Source: Celerinatantimonas diazotrophica
GTDB lineage: Bacteria; Pseudomonadota; Gammaproteobacteria; Enterobacterales; Celerinatantimonadaceae
Direction: 5' to 3'
NCBI RefSeq assembly: GCF_004339545.1
Contig: NZ_SMGD01000013.1
Location: 186,001-250,000, forward strand
DNA length: 64,000 bases
The notes beneath the pieces were generated by a model, which ran no database searches, was not told the DNA's origin, and saw nothing but the letters and a program-made list of their open reading frames with translations. Within the stretch, counting starts at the first letter, position 1, and each line of letters opens with the position of its first letter. The translations under genes and the position numbers were made by a program. This document shows, in pieces, positions 1 to 9,290 of the stretch.

Positions 1-1404
1 TTCACGCGTCATGGTCAGTGTTTCACTGATTCGAGTACTAATTTGCTGCAGAACTTCGCCTACCGATAGCGAAATTGAGACATTTTGCTCAACAATAGGC
101 AATGCCGACGTTAATGCATTAGCCACGGTATCGGTATCTTTTTGAATCAGAGTAATAGTGTTAGTAATTTCAGATGTTGACGCAGCCGTCCGTGAGGCAA
201 GCGTTCTGACCTCATCAGCCACAACCGCAAACCCGCGCCCTTGCTCCCCTGCCCGAGCAGCTTCAATCGCAGCATTAAGTGCCAACAAATTGGTTTGTTC
301 GGCAATATCATTAATCACTTTAACAATATTGCCAATTGTGCTGGTACGCTCTTGGAGTGTCTTAAAATCGGCGACAGATGAAGAAATTTTCTCGGACATC
401 TGCGTCGTCGTCTGATTTGATTCTTCAATTAATTCAACACCTGATTGACTGGTTTCAAATGATTTTTGTGAATTATTTTCAGTTGACTGAGCATTCAGTG
501 AAATATCTTTAATACAATTAGATAACTCTTGAATCGCTGCAGATGTTGAAATCGAAGCGTCAGAAGATTGCTGTGAAGAATGAGTAATGACTTTAAACTC
601 ACTCGCTAGCTGACCTGTGGATTGTGATAGTTTATCAGCAGCCTGCTGAATATTACCGACCATTGAACTTAAGGAATTTTGCATTGAACGAATCGCACCA
701 AGCAAACTATCGGGTGTAAAAGAACCCACAATCACTTCTTCTAGATGGCCGTTAGCAATTTTATTCGTAATATCCACTGCATAATCAGGTTCGCCTCCAA
801 TCTTTCTAAATATAGAGCGAGCGACATACGCTACAACCAAACCAATCACGATGACAACAAAAATAGAAATAAGCATAAAACGTAGCGCAAAATGCCAATA
901 GGTCGAAGACAAGTCGTCCATATAGACACCAATCCCCATGACCCAATTCCACTGGGAAATTTTAGTTACGGCATTCACTTTTACCACTTCCTGGGGTTCA
1001 CCAGGTTTAAAGTTTTCAGCAACATTAATGATAAAATTTTTACCTTGTAACAATCCTATGTCATGAGCATACGAACTCTGAAATGTCCCTATTTTTTGCT
1101 GTTTAACATGGACTCGAGCAATACCGTTATTATCATTAGCCCAAAGGTATGAAGTCCCAGTGCGAAATTTTGACAAGATATCGACAACTTGTTGCTCAGC
1201 CTGTTCTTTTGAAATCTTGCCTTGTTGTTGTGCCTGGACAATTGGATCGACTTGTTTTTGAGCAAACGTTAAGATTGATTTAAGCTCGTGTTCACGAGTA
1301 TCAATCAAACTCGTTCGCAGTGAATGTAGTCCATAACTCCCAAGTGCTACAAATCCAATTATAACAACAATTATCAATAAGATAAGTTGATGTATTAACT
1401 TCAT
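1..1404 (-). CDS. Methyl-accepting chemotaxis protein, Cache type (C-terminus beyond window)
   Basis: Transmembrane chemoreceptor that would signal to CheA/CheW. Translating the minus strand from the ATG at 1404 gives a helix at residues 8-28, a periplasmic single-Cache-like domain (to about 165, with the typical [13 protein letters not shown] end), a second helix at about 172-195, a HAMP region, and a coiled coil leading into the conserved signalling tip ([20 protein letters not shown], near residues 366-385). The reading frame runs off the left edge, so the last part is missing. The start is supported by an AAGGGAG ribosome-binding site six bases upstream. It stands alone after a long AT-rich gap. 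The ligand cannot be told; Cache receptors of this type often sense small organic acids. Confidence 0.93.
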   Translation of the reverse strand, partial: MKLIHQLILLIIVVIIGFVALGSYGLHSLRTSLIDTREHELKSILTFAQKQVDPIVQAQQQGKISKEQAEQQVVDILSKFRTGTSYLWANDNNGIARVHVKQQKIGTFQSSYAHDIGLLQGKNFIINVAENFKPGEPQEVVKVNAVTKISQWNWVMGIGVYMDDLSSTYWHFALRFMLISIFVVIVIGLVVAYVARSIFRKIGGEPDYAVDITNKIANGHLEEVIVGSFTPDSLLGAIRSMQNSLSSMVGNIQQAADKLSQSTGQLASEFKVITHSSQQSSDASISTSAAIQELSNCIKDISLNAQSTENNSQKSFETSQSGVELIEESNQTTTQMSEKISSSVADFKTLQERTSTIGNIVKVINDIAEQTNLLALNAAIEAARAGEQGRGFAVVADEVRTLASRTAASTSEITNTITLIQKDTDTVANALTSALPIVEQNVSISLSVGEVLQQISTRISETLTMTRE

Positions 1405-1987
1405 CCATTACTCCCTTAAACTTCCTTCAGACAAGAAAATAGCAACATATAAATAAGGGCATTAATGATAGAGAACTAATTCTTTTAGAAAAGAAAAACC
1501 TGAGAATTTCTAGAGAAAGTTTGATATAAACTACTGTTTTAAAAAGTTGAATGAGAAATATATCTAAATTTTTTTCATGGAAAATAACAAAAATAAATAA
1601 AAATAATTTTTTTATTTATTTTTGTTATATCAATCAACTACAAATCTCGGCTCGAAAGTAACTGACAACTAACAATTATTAACTTACTGTAAAAAATACA
1701 TTTTTCTCCATTTTATATTTCAAAATCATATAAAATATACTCTATTAAAATTATTTTAGAACTATTCTTTTCTAAACTAATTATCGATGAACTGGCAGAT
1801 AGATATTGCATCGCACCATTAGCAAACACAGGTTTGTATGAATAAAAATTATCTGTCCACATTTAATCATCATGTTTTTAATTTTAATTAAAAAACAATA
1901 TGTTAGATATTTTTCAAACTAGAAGACATTAGATGCAACAATAACCACAAATAAAAGAAGGTTATAAACAAGAAAAGATAAAAATAA

Positions 1988-2008
1988 ACCCAGTGGAAAC
2001 CACTGGGT
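1988..2008 (-). terminator. Rho-independent terminator, minus strand
   Basis: A perfect 9-bp stem (ACCCAGTGG / CCACTGGGT) with a 3-base loop is followed on the minus strand by TTTATTTTTATC. No annotated gene ends here, which suggests a short minus-strand transcript starting near the Fur-like site. Confidence 0.6.
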
Positions 2009-2123
2009 GTTGTCAAAGCAAGACAAGCAAAAATAGTAACAAGCAAAATCATATTAGTTATTTCCATAGTAAAATAACTCACCCATTTGAGGTAATTTAC
2101 GATTTTTATTATGTTTTTTATTA

Positions 2124-2142
2124 TTTAAGAAGAATCATTCTC
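2124..2142. promoter_or_regulatory. Fur-like box
   Basis: The 19 bases centred on AATCATT match 13 of 19 positions of the classical Fur consensus (GATAATGATAATCATTATC). It lies about 60 bp upstream of a short minus-strand hydrophobic frame and about 360 bp before a plus-strand terminator, so an iron-regulated small transcript on either strand is possible. Confidence 0.4.
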
Positions 2143-2503
2143 ATAAATTGACATTAAGTTAATACTTACCCACAAACATAAAGGTATAGATAAATAACAA
2201 AATACAACTTTTTTATAACTATTTAGCGAGTCATAAAAAACATTATTTGTCAAACTTAAAATTTCAAAACACTAAACCAATTTTAATTTAAAAATTAGTT
2301 TAGATTATATAAAAAAATAACAATGCGATAACATAAAACTAAAACAGTCCAATCTGCTTGACCTCTTCAACAGTAGATCTAAAGCAATTAGAACATCCAA
2401 AGTCATCTCAAGACATTGCCGCATCTAGCCATAAACTAAGCAGTCATACAGGTAGAAATAGTAACAAGCAAACATCTATTACAAATGAAGAATTAACTCA
2501 TTC

Positions 2504-2533
2504 AATGACCTCATCCTCATGAGGTCATTTTTT
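2504..2533 (+). terminator. Rho-independent terminator, plus strand
   Basis: A perfect 11-bp stem (AATGACCTCAT / ATGAGGTCATT) with a 4-base loop is followed by a run of T. No plus-strand gene precedes it, so it may end a small RNA. It lies 48 bp from the end of the convergent MarR gene but lacks a T-run in that direction. Confidence 0.7.
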
Positions 2534-2580
2534 ATGTGATAACAGTTCTAATTAACATCACACCTTTCATTTTACAGGCT

Positions 2581-2997
2581 TTAAAATTCACGGTTCATCT
2601 TTACAAAGCAATTTAACAACACCTCAATTTCATCTGGCTCAATCTCCCGCATCAGAGTTTTAAACAATTCCACATGCAATAAGTTATGTCGCCGATGAAT
2701 CGCTATTCCCGCATCGGTTAACTGAACGACAATCGCGCGTCGATCATTTGGCAATGCACATCGCTCTAGCAAATGAGCATTCACTAATTTTTCAACCTGA
2801 ACGGTTAATGTTCCAGTGGTAATTCCAAGCTTCTCGGCCAATTCTTTCATCTTTAGCGAACCATGCATACCAAGCACTTCTATTGTATGTATTTGCGCCA
2901 ATGAGTGACCTGTCTCTTTGACAACTGACTGTTCCCATGATGACATTTTGTCGTAGAATTCAGTGATAACCTGATTAATTTTCTCAATATTATTCAT
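2581..2997 (-). CDS. MarR-family transcriptional regulator
   Basis: Winged-helix DNA-binding protein of about 138 residues. The recognition region KELAEKLGITTGTLTVQVEK and the wing with the family signature DRRAIVVQLTDAG are both present. Chosen start is the ATG at 2997 (MNNIEKIN...), which gives the usual MarR length; an in-frame upstream ATG at 3054 would add 19 mainly hydrophobic residues and has no better ribosome-binding site. There is no cognate gene beside it: upstream lies only a decayed cation-efflux gene. Ligand and targets are unknown. Confidence 0.85.
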   Translation of the reverse strand: MNNIEKINQVITEFYDKMSSWEQSVVKETGHSLAQIHTIEVLGMHGSLKMKELAEKLGITTGTLTVQVEKLVNAHLLERCALPNDRRAIVVQLTDAGIAIHRRHNLLHVELFKTLMREIEPDEIEVLLNCFVKMNREF

Positions 2998-3142
2998 AAT
3001 GGACTTCAAATGTGAGATGGCGAATCCCATCAAAATTAGATAATAACTGTTCATATTTCTGAACAGATTTTTTTACTAGCTAATAATAATTTTATCGCTA
3101 CACTGCATGCTCAGAACTAGTCTTCCAGATACGCAAATCTCA

Positions 3143-3405
3143 CACCTGTAGATAGGGTGAAAAAAGAAATAGCTCGTCGCCGATGCTCTTGGCTAATCTT
3201 CTCCCCCAACACAATAGGGCTAATTTGTTTCATTAAGCCCAAAGTCCAATTGCAGATCAACACGGTACCAACACCTGCCATCAACGCATCCAACCATAAT
3301 ATTTACCAAAAATAAGCGCAATAATAATAGCCAAAGTGACGGTGAGAATGATGATCGGGTGACAAAAAATCACTCAAGGCATTAACCACCAACCCGGCTA
3401 CCATG
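3143..3405 (-). pseudogene. Remnant of a DmeF-like cation diffusion facilitator
   Basis: Minus-strand frames show pieces of a CDF metal-efflux protein in the right order: GLVVNALSDFLSPDHHSH (a helix followed by the His-rich loop), then in other frames LAIIIALIFGKYYGW and WLDALMAGVGTVLICNW, then LGLMKQISPIVLGE. These correspond to successive parts of DmeF-type transporters (GKYFGW...WLDPLMG...). Frameshifts, stops and a deletion between the His-rich loop and the next helix show it is dead. The neighbouring MarR gene may once have been associated with it. Confidence 0.7.
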
Positions 3406-3616
3406 ACAAATCACAAAAAATAGCTATTATTTTTAGTAAGTTAAACGTTATTTTTGAAGTAAACCTAACTTAGATTAATTCAGTAATGAAAAACTGAAGA
3501 ACACAATCTTTCGACAAACCCAACCATTTTGCTCTCCTAGATGAGAGCTCCATGGTGAAGCGAAGACCATCTGCCTGACTTCAGGCATACAATATAAATG
3601 CTACTTAATACAACAG

Positions 3617-4629
3617 TTTTCGGTGGGTAGGAATCTCTACCACACAGTTGAAATACCAAATGGCACCCACTGTTGTACTTAACTCATTTATTATACGATG
3701 ATAATCCAAATTGGATGTGATATTTGCTTTCTGTTTAACGTACCTTTAACTTGGATAAAACCCATGCCAGTCCAAAATCAGTATGGCCAACCTATTGGTG
3801 AACCATTAACGCATTGGTCAGCTCGCCCACAACCGCAGAGCATTGTTTTGCAGGGGGAGCATTGCCGATTAGAACCATTAAATGCTCAAAAACACGCTCA
3901 AGATTTGTTTGATGCGTACGCAAGCGCTGCAGATGACCGTGATTGGACCTATATGTTTACCGGTCCATTTCATAAAATGCACGAGTTAACTGAACACCTA
4001 CAAAAAGCTGAATCGTGTTTAGATCCAAAACGCTACATCGTAATTGATAATCTATCAAACCAGGCCGTTGGCTCATTAGCGCTGATGCGTATTGATTCAG
4101 CAAATGGCGTCATTGAAGTGGGGGATGTCGCTTTTTCACCACTATTACAAAAAACAATTGCCGCAACTGAGGCGCAGTTCCTGCTGATGCGGTATGTCTT
4201 TGAGCAGCTCAACTATCGCCGCTATGAGTGGAAATGTGACAGCCTTAACGAGCCATCTAAAGCAGCTGCTTTACGGCTTGGCTTTAGCTTCGAAGGCATC
4301 TTTCGCCAAGCCGTCGTCTACAATGGCCGCAGTAGAGATACATCTTGGTATGCGATGATTGATAAAGACTGGCCCATCATACGTGATGCTTTGATAAATT
4401 GGCTAAACCCCAAAAATTTTAATCACCAGGGCCAACAAAAAAGATCGTTATCCTGCATGCGATTGATGCCCCCATCAAATCCATCTTAAACATGCGAGTA
4501 CAATTCGTTAAATCGGTGCTTATGGGGGCCCGCCATGATTGTTCACTGGTGACCATTGTTCAGACAGGCAAAGAACCATCGGGGCTCCCAGTTGACACAA
4601 ACGCCATCAAAGCCCCTCCTGCGTTGCTA
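3617..4629 (+). repeat. Tandem duplication, copy 1 (about 1.0 kb)
   Basis: Begins at TTTTCGGTGGGT and ends in GCGTTGCTAT. It carries the first GNAT gene with its upstream region and downstream tail and is nearly identical to the following copy, which starts exactly where this one ends. Confidence 0.85.
3764..4489 (+). CDS. GNAT-family acetyltransferase (RimJ/RimL type), copy 1
   Basis: N-acetyltransferase of about 241 residues, probably transferring acetyl from acetyl-CoA to an amino group; substrate unknown. RimJ/RimL features are visible: an early RLEPLNAQKHAQDLF segment, the VGDVAFSPLLQKT strand, and the acetyl-CoA-binding end YRRYEWKCDSLNEPSKAAAL...LGFSFEG. The start at 3764 (MPVQNQYG) matches the second copy and follows GGATAAAACCC; the frame is open 22 codons further upstream, but that part is shared promoter region. 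The protein closely resembles its tandem neighbour, with differences concentrated in the middle (residues about 65-110). Confidence 0.85.
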   Translation: MPVQNQYGQPIGEPLTHWSARPQPQSIVLQGEHCRLEPLNAQKHAQDLFDAYASAADDRDWTYMFTGPFHKMHELTEHLQKAESCLDPKRYIVIDNLSNQAVGSLALMRIDSANGVIEVGDVAFSPLLQKTIAATEAQFLLMRYVFEQLNYRRYEWKCDSLNEPSKAAALRLGFSFEGIFRQAVVYNGRSRDTSWYAMIDKDWPIIRDALINWLNPKNFNHQGQQKRSLSCMRLMPPSNPS

Positions 4630-5662
4630 TTTTCGGTGGGTCGAGATTAAAAAACCGCTACCCCACAGTTGAAATACCAAATGGCACCCACTGTTGTACT
4701 TAACTCATTTATTATGCAATAATAATCCAAATTGGATGTGATATTTGCTTTCTGTTTAACGTACCTTTCACTTGGATAAACCCCATGCCAGTCCAAAATC
4801 AGTATGGCCAACCTATTGGTGAATCATTAACACATTGGTCAGCTCGCCCACAACCACAGAGCATTGTTTTGCAGGGAGAACATTGCCGATTAGAACCATT
4901 GAATGCTCAAAAACACGCTCAAGACCTGTTTGATGCGTACGCAAGCGCTGCAGATGACCGTGATTGGACCTACATGCTTATTGGTCCATTTCATACAATA
5001 GAAGAGCTCACTGAACACTTACAACAGGTTGAATCGTGTTTAGATCCCAAACACTATGTTATCGTCGATTCTCAATCGAATAACGCAGTTGGTTTAATAG
5101 CACTCAAGAGTATTGATTCAGCCAATGGCGTCATTGAAGTGGGGAATGTCGCTTTTTCACCACTATTACAAAAAACAATTGCCGCAACTGAGGCGCAGTT
5201 CCTGCTGATGCGGTATGTCTTTGAGCAGCTCAACTACCGCCGCTATGAGTGGAAATGTGACAGCTTCAACGAAGCTTCTAAAAAAGCTGCATTACGACTT
5301 GGTTTTAGCTTCGAAGGCCTTTTCCGACAAGCCATTGTATACAATGGCCGCAGTAGAGATACATCGTGGTATGCGATGATTGATAAAGACTGGCCCATCA
5401 TACGTGATGCTTTCATTAAATGGCTAAGCCCCAAAAATTTTAATCATCAGGGCCAACAAAAAAGATCGTTATCTTGCATGCGATTGATGCCCCGATCAAA
5501 TCCATCTTAAACATGCGAGTACAATTCGTTAAATCGGTGCTTATTGGGGATTAATAGGCCATCATGACTGTTTACTGGTGACCATTATTCAGACAGGCAA
5601 AAAACCATCGGGGCTCCCAATTGACACAAACGCCATCAAAGCCCCCTCCTGCGTTGCTATTT
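4630..5662 (+). repeat. Tandem duplication, copy 2 (about 1.03 kb)
   Basis: Starts with the same TTTTCGGTGGGT and ends with the same GCGTTGCTAT as copy 1. The two copies differ by scattered substitutions and by a short insertion soon after each start and after each gene, so the duplication is not brand new. Confidence 0.85.
4785..5510 (+). CDS. GNAT-family acetyltransferase (RimJ/RimL type), copy 2
   Basis: Second product of the tandem duplication, 241 residues, same fold and probable activity as the upstream copy. The start is the ATG after GGATAAACCCC. The acetyl-CoA region (YEWKCDSFNEASKKAALRLG) is intact and slightly closer to the family consensus than copy 1. Residues about 64-110 are the most diverged part (YMLIGPFHTIEELTEHLQQV, VIVDSQSNNAVGLIALKSI), which is where acceptor specificity may differ. 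Both genes appear functional. Confidence 0.85.
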   Translation: MPVQNQYGQPIGESLTHWSARPQPQSIVLQGEHCRLEPLNAQKHAQDLFDAYASAADDRDWTYMLIGPFHTIEELTEHLQQVESCLDPKHYVIVDSQSNNAVGLIALKSIDSANGVIEVGNVAFSPLLQKTIAATEAQFLLMRYVFEQLNYRRYEWKCDSFNEASKKAALRLGFSFEGLFRQAIVYNGRSRDTSWYAMIDKDWPIIRDAFIKWLSPKNFNHQGQQKRSLSCMRLMPRSNPS

Positions 5663-5812
5663 ATCACTCTGATAACTGTCGGCTCACAAAACGCCTTAGC
5701 TTATAAAGCATTCCTTTTTACTTTGTATAAACAGCACTAAGTCGATGCCAGGCAAGCTAAAACCGCACCAGCTCAGCCCCACAACAAAGTAAAAAGTAAA
5801 CGGGTGAATCAC

Positions 5813-6331
5813 TTATTTCTTTTTACTTTGTCCGGGCAACATTTCTTTAACATATGAACGTCCAGTGATTTTACTCATCACCACAACAGCACAGATATGA
5901 ATACAAACACAACCAAAAGTAATGTTAACTGCTGTGACGTGAATTAATTTAAGCAGATGATGAGAACCAAACAAGTGTGCTTCTAACAAATATCCAGAAG
6001 CCCCAGTGATTAACAACCCGCACCACATACACCAGATCATAATAGCCCCGGCAGGATTATGCCCTTGATGCTCATCAGAGCGTGTAGACGCGACTTCTAA
6101 AACATGCTCAATTGCTTTGGGAATCGAAGGTAAAAATGAAGATAACCGAGCCGGTGGCTTAGCAATACATCCCCATAACAATCGCACGATCACAACGCCC
6201 ACAACCGTATAGCCAATCCATTGATGGATCACGCTTCCAGCTTGGGTGATAAAATAATTGGTTAAAAAAAGTAACGCAACAATCCAATGTGTTAACTTCA
6301 CAACATTATCCCATCGAGTAACTTTATTCAT
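5813..6331 (-). CDS. b-type cytochrome, cytochrome b561/hydrogenase-cytochrome family
   Basis: Integral membrane di-heme electron carrier of 172 residues. Four helices are visible with candidate heme ligands: His in KLTHWIVALLFL (helix 1), HQWIGYTVVGVVIVRLLWG (helix 2), HLLKLIHVTAVN and CVCIHICAVV (helices 3-4). This His pattern matches the YodB/CybB group. Partner enzymes are not in the neighbourhood, so the electron donor is unknown; related proteins pass electrons between quinones and periplasmic or peripheral oxidoreductases. It is a single gene, starting at an ATG with MNKVTRWDNV. Confidence 0.85.
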   Translation of the reverse strand: MNKVTRWDNVVKLTHWIVALLFLTNYFITQAGSVIHQWIGYTVVGVVIVRLLWGCIAKPPARLSSFLPSIPKAIEHVLEVASTRSDEHQGHNPAGAIMIWCMWCGLLITGASGYLLEAHLFGSHHLLKLIHVTAVNITFGCVCIHICAVVVMSKITGRSYVKEMLPGQSKKK

Positions 6332-6684
6332 AAGGCTCTCTTCATTAAATTTAGATGATCAAACTCTGTATATTGAGTTACATAAGGTGCTCTATATCCA
6401 GCGACTAAAGGTATAATCGAAACCTTAAGAAATCTTTAATTTTTTACTATCTTTTATTAAATTTTTGTAAATTTAGCCATTTTATCCACCCGCTAAGCAA
6501 AAAACAGAGGTGAAAATAGATCCACGAGAGCGTAATAAAATATTTTTATTTTAGATGATTCTCTTAAGAAAAACTTCAGGTAGTGCCTTTAACATCCATC
6601 AAATCTTCATATAAGAAACTTAAAATACGCCTAAATAATCACCCTATTCTGATAAAAATGACAACTAACGATATTTAAAAGACT
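6332..6684. other. 353-bp AT-rich divergent promoter region
   Basis: Lies between the divergently transcribed cytochrome and glycosyltransferase genes. No operator, repeat or small gene could be supported. Confidence 0.5.
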
Positions 6685-8280
6685 ATGAGATACCAACCAA
6701 ATTCATTATTTATTGCAATTTCCCTATCTATTATTGTGACAATTATATCAGTTGTCTGGGTTCCTTTATTTCCAATTGATCAAACTCGATACATTTCAGT
6801 AGCCTGGGAAATGTATCTAAACCACAATTATTTAGTCCCTCATTTAAATGGCTCTGCTTATCCAGACAAACCACCAATGTTATTTTGGTTAATTAATCTA
6901 ATCTGGAGTTTTTTTGGTCATTCCAATATTTTGACACGAATGATAATCCCCTTTTTCTCACTATTAAATTTAGGAGTAGTCTGTTTACTTCATAGAGAAA
7001 TCTACCCCAGCAAGAACATTTTGACACCGCTTATTTTGTTTTCTTTTGCCGGCTGGCTCACCTATAGCAGCTTAACGATGTTTGATCTGCTACTTACACT
7101 ATTTATTCAGTTAGCCATGTGGATGAGCTTTCAATATTTTGCAACGCATAAAAAACGCTGGACAATACTCACGGGGATCTGTATCGGACTAGCTCTTTTA
7201 ACCAAAGGGCCAGTCGCCTGGGTATTTATGATCGGTTTCTTTATCTGTTTGAAGCTATTCAAGCTCAAAGAAGAAAAAACCGCCAATGCAATTCGCTTTT
7301 TCCTCATCACAATTCTCATAAGTATTGGCATTATTTTACTCTGGGCAATTCCTGCCGCAATCGTTGGGGGCGAACACTATGCTGATGCGATATTCTGGAA
7401 ACAAAGTGCTGGACGGATTGCCCACTCGTTCGCACATCAACGGCCTTTTTACTGGTACCTACTCGTGCTACCAGGGCTGTTATTTCCCTTTGTATTTTTT
7501 AAGTCCTTCTGGCTGAATAAGCCCTGGAAAATAAAACACCCCAGCGATCTATTTTGTCTAACCCTAATTGGTATCACTGTTTTTGTCTTTAGTTGCTTCA
7601 GTGGTAAACAGATCCATTATTTATTTCCAATTTTTCCAATAATCGCAATTTGGCTTAGTGAACAGCTTGAGGCACCTAAACAAGCCATTGAACCTATTAC
7701 TATCATAACATTTGCGATTACAATCATAGCTATTCTAACTAGCTTTCTCTGGGGAGGATACCTATTACCACAAATTAAATTTAGCATTGGGAATAACTTG
7801 TTAATAGTTATTGTACTATCGTTATTACTTTGGCTATTTATTTTTAATAAACAACCTTTATATACTTACAAGCTTAATTTAGTTTCACTGCCTATATGTT
7901 TCGCTGGTGCATTAATTGCGTTCTCACCGATCCTTTATAAATTTTATGATGTGACACCAGAAGCAAAAATAATAGCTAAACTACAAAGTAGACAAAAAAC
8001 TATTAGTTATGTCGGAAAATATCCAGATACGTTTGCTTTTTTAGGCCGCTTAAAAAAACCGATTGTGGTCAAAAATAACAGTAAAAAAACACTGAACCAC
8101 TATTTACAGTCAAACCCAGGGTACACCGTTTGGATCAGTAATGATGATGTTCCCCATCTTAAAGAGCAGGCTACATATGCCTCACGTTATAGAGGAAAAT
8201 GGCTTTATATTCTACAGAATCAATTACTTTATAAGTATCTGAAACAACAAGATCATGGCCATCATAAGGAGCTATCCTAA
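6685..8280 (+). CDS. ArnT-like polyprenol-phosphate glycosyltransferase (GT39/PMT superfamily)
   Basis: Inner-membrane glycosyltransferase of 531 residues expected to move a sugar from an undecaprenyl-phosphate donor to a cell-surface acceptor such as lipid A. The N-terminal loop has the family signature FPIDQTRYISVAWEMY (the acidic residue after helix 1) and then YPDKPPMLFWLINLIW, typical of ArnT-like enzymes. About ten to twelve helices follow, then a C-terminal periplasmic part from about residue 430. No arn operon genes are present, so it is an orphan and true Ara4N transfer is not shown. Low G+C and rare-codon use are similar to the flanks. Confidence 0.8.
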   Translation: MRYQPNSLFIAISLSIIVTIISVVWVPLFPIDQTRYISVAWEMYLNHNYLVPHLNGSAYPDKPPMLFWLINLIWSFFGHSNILTRMIIPFFSLLNLGVVCLLHREIYPSKNILTPLILFSFAGWLTYSSLTMFDLLLTLFIQLAMWMSFQYFATHKKRWTILTGICIGLALLTKGPVAWVFMIGFFICLKLFKLKEEKTANAIRFFLITILISIGIILLWAIPAAIVGGEHYADAIFWKQSAGRIAHSFAHQRPFYWYLLVLPGLLFPFVFFKSFWLNKPWKIKHPSDLFCLTLIGITVFVFSCFSGKQIHYLFPIFPIIAIWLSEQLEAPKQAIEPITIITFAITIIAILTSFLWGGYLLPQIKFSIGNNLLIVIVLSLLLWLFIFNKQPLYTYKLNLVSLPICFAGALIAFSPILYKFYDVTPEAKIIAKLQSRQKTISYVGKYPDTFAFLGRLKKPIVVKNNSKKTLNHYLQSNPGYTVWISNDDVPHLKEQATYASRYRGKWLYILQNQLLYKYLKQQDHGHHKELS

Positions 8281-8292
8281 ACCACTGCTTAA

Positions 8293-8334
8293 GGGGCACT
8301 GTATAAGATCTCTATTGTGGAAGATAAGTGCCCC
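8293..8334 (+). terminator. Inverted repeat after the glycosyltransferase gene
   Basis: GGGGCACT and AGTGCCCC form a perfect 8-bp stem with a 26-base loop, 12 bp after the stop codon. There is no clean T-run, so termination here is only probable. Confidence 0.4.
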
Positions 8335-8560
8335 GTCTTAATATATATAAAATACTCTGATAACAAGGTAACCAGCTCAGTCAGTCACTGATAATGATTC
8401 AATCAGATTTAAATACAACTTGGGTCATTTTATCGTAGTGATAAGCAATTTCGAGGCAATTGGTTTAGACAGATACATCACGCTATTATATGGAACAACA
8501 GCTCAACCGAACGAGAGTGCCCTTTCAAAATACTCGAAGAGACACTCGTCTAACCGGCTG

Positions 8561-9106
8561 TTATTTTGCGAGAGCGTCATCTAAAGCTCGAGTCAAAATC
8601 GGATGATCGGGGGTCATATCTGGCGCAAAATGACCAATGACTTTGCCATCTTTGCTCACTAGGAATTTTTCAAAGTTCCACAGAATATTACCTTCTTTAA
8701 CTTCAAAACCATAACCTTGCAACAAATCAACAAATTCACTATCAAGTGAAGTTGTGCGCTCTGGCATAGCTGAATATAAAGCTTGATACAGTGGATGACG
8801 CCCGTCTCCATTGACTTCTAGCTTACTGAACATTGGGAAACTCACACCATAATTCTTCGTACAAAATGATTGAATTTCTGAATCTTGTCCTGGCTCCTGA
8901 GCACCAAATTGGTTACATGGGAAACCTAAAATCACTAAACCTTCGTCTTTACGGGCTTGGTAAAGCTTTTCCAACGCTTCATATTGGGGGGTCAAACCGC
9001 ATTCAGATGCAGTATTTACAATTAAAAGAGTTTTACCTTGGTATTCAGAAAGTTTTAATGATTTGCCATCAATTGTGACAACATCAATATCATAAATTGA
9101 GCTCAT
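8561..9106 (-). CDS. btuE: Glutathione/thioredoxin peroxidase, BtuE type
   Basis: Thiol peroxidase of 181 residues reducing hydrogen peroxide and lipid or organic hydroperoxides in the cytoplasm or periplasm. The peroxidatic Cys36 is in TASECGLTPQY, the catalytic Gln70 in FPCNQFGAQEPG, and the Trp/Asn of the tetrad in ILWNFEKFLV. Length and sequence follow E. coli BtuE closely, including the FAPDMTPDHP end. Upstream (9170-9194) is a sequence shared with the promoter of the nearby ohrR gene, so control by the organic-hydroperoxide sensor OhrR is likely. Confidence 0.93.
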   Translation of the reverse strand: MSSIYDIDVVTIDGKSLKLSEYQGKTLLIVNTASECGLTPQYEALEKLYQARKDEGLVILGFPCNQFGAQEPGQDSEIQSFCTKNYGVSFPMFSKLEVNGDGRHPLYQALYSAMPERTTSLDSEFVDLLQGYGFEVKEGNILWNFEKFLVSKDGKVIGHFAPDMTPDHPILTRALDDALAK

Positions 9107-9169
9107 AGCGAGTTCCCCATACCTTTATCATCAAAATATGGTGATTAAACAAACAACCACCAACAAAAT

Positions 9170-9194
9170 ATTGCACTATTTAATTGTACACAAT
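9170..9194 (-). promoter_or_regulatory. Predicted OhrR operator of the peroxidase gene
   Basis: On the minus strand it reads ATTGTGTACAATTAAATAG followed by TGCAAT. It matches the site before ohrR over ATTGTGTRCAATWWAAT and resembles the ACAATT-rich operators known for OhrR in other bacteria. It sits 64-88 bp before the start codon. Confidence 0.6.
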
Positions 9195-9290
9195 CATAAA
9201 GTAACTTTTTTTAAGGAAAAAATCTAGCTGGTAATTTTCATCACCAAAATAAACAAGGATTCTTTCTCTATAAAGTATTCGGGGAAATTC

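Larger units (their letters stand above)
1405..2580. other. AT-rich 1.2-kb gap with regulatory signals
   Basis: No convincing long gene. It holds a minus-directed terminator hairpin (1988-2008), a Fur-like site (2124-2142), a plus-directed terminator (2504-2533), and a 17-base near-repeat containing AATAGTAACAAGCAAA at about 2032 and 2458. A 54-codon hydrophobic frame (1903-2067, minus) lies downstream of the Fur-like site but reads through the terminator hairpin. Confidence 0.6.

Noticed and set aside
158-415. Plus-strand open frame opposite the chemoreceptor
   Set aside because: It is the complement of the conserved signalling domain of the minus-strand receptor; the same kind of shadow appears at 12117-12317.
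1903-2067. 54-codon hydrophobic frame as a firm gene
   Set aside because: It reads through a good terminator hairpin and its composition could arise by chance in AT-rich DNA; left as a hypothesis.
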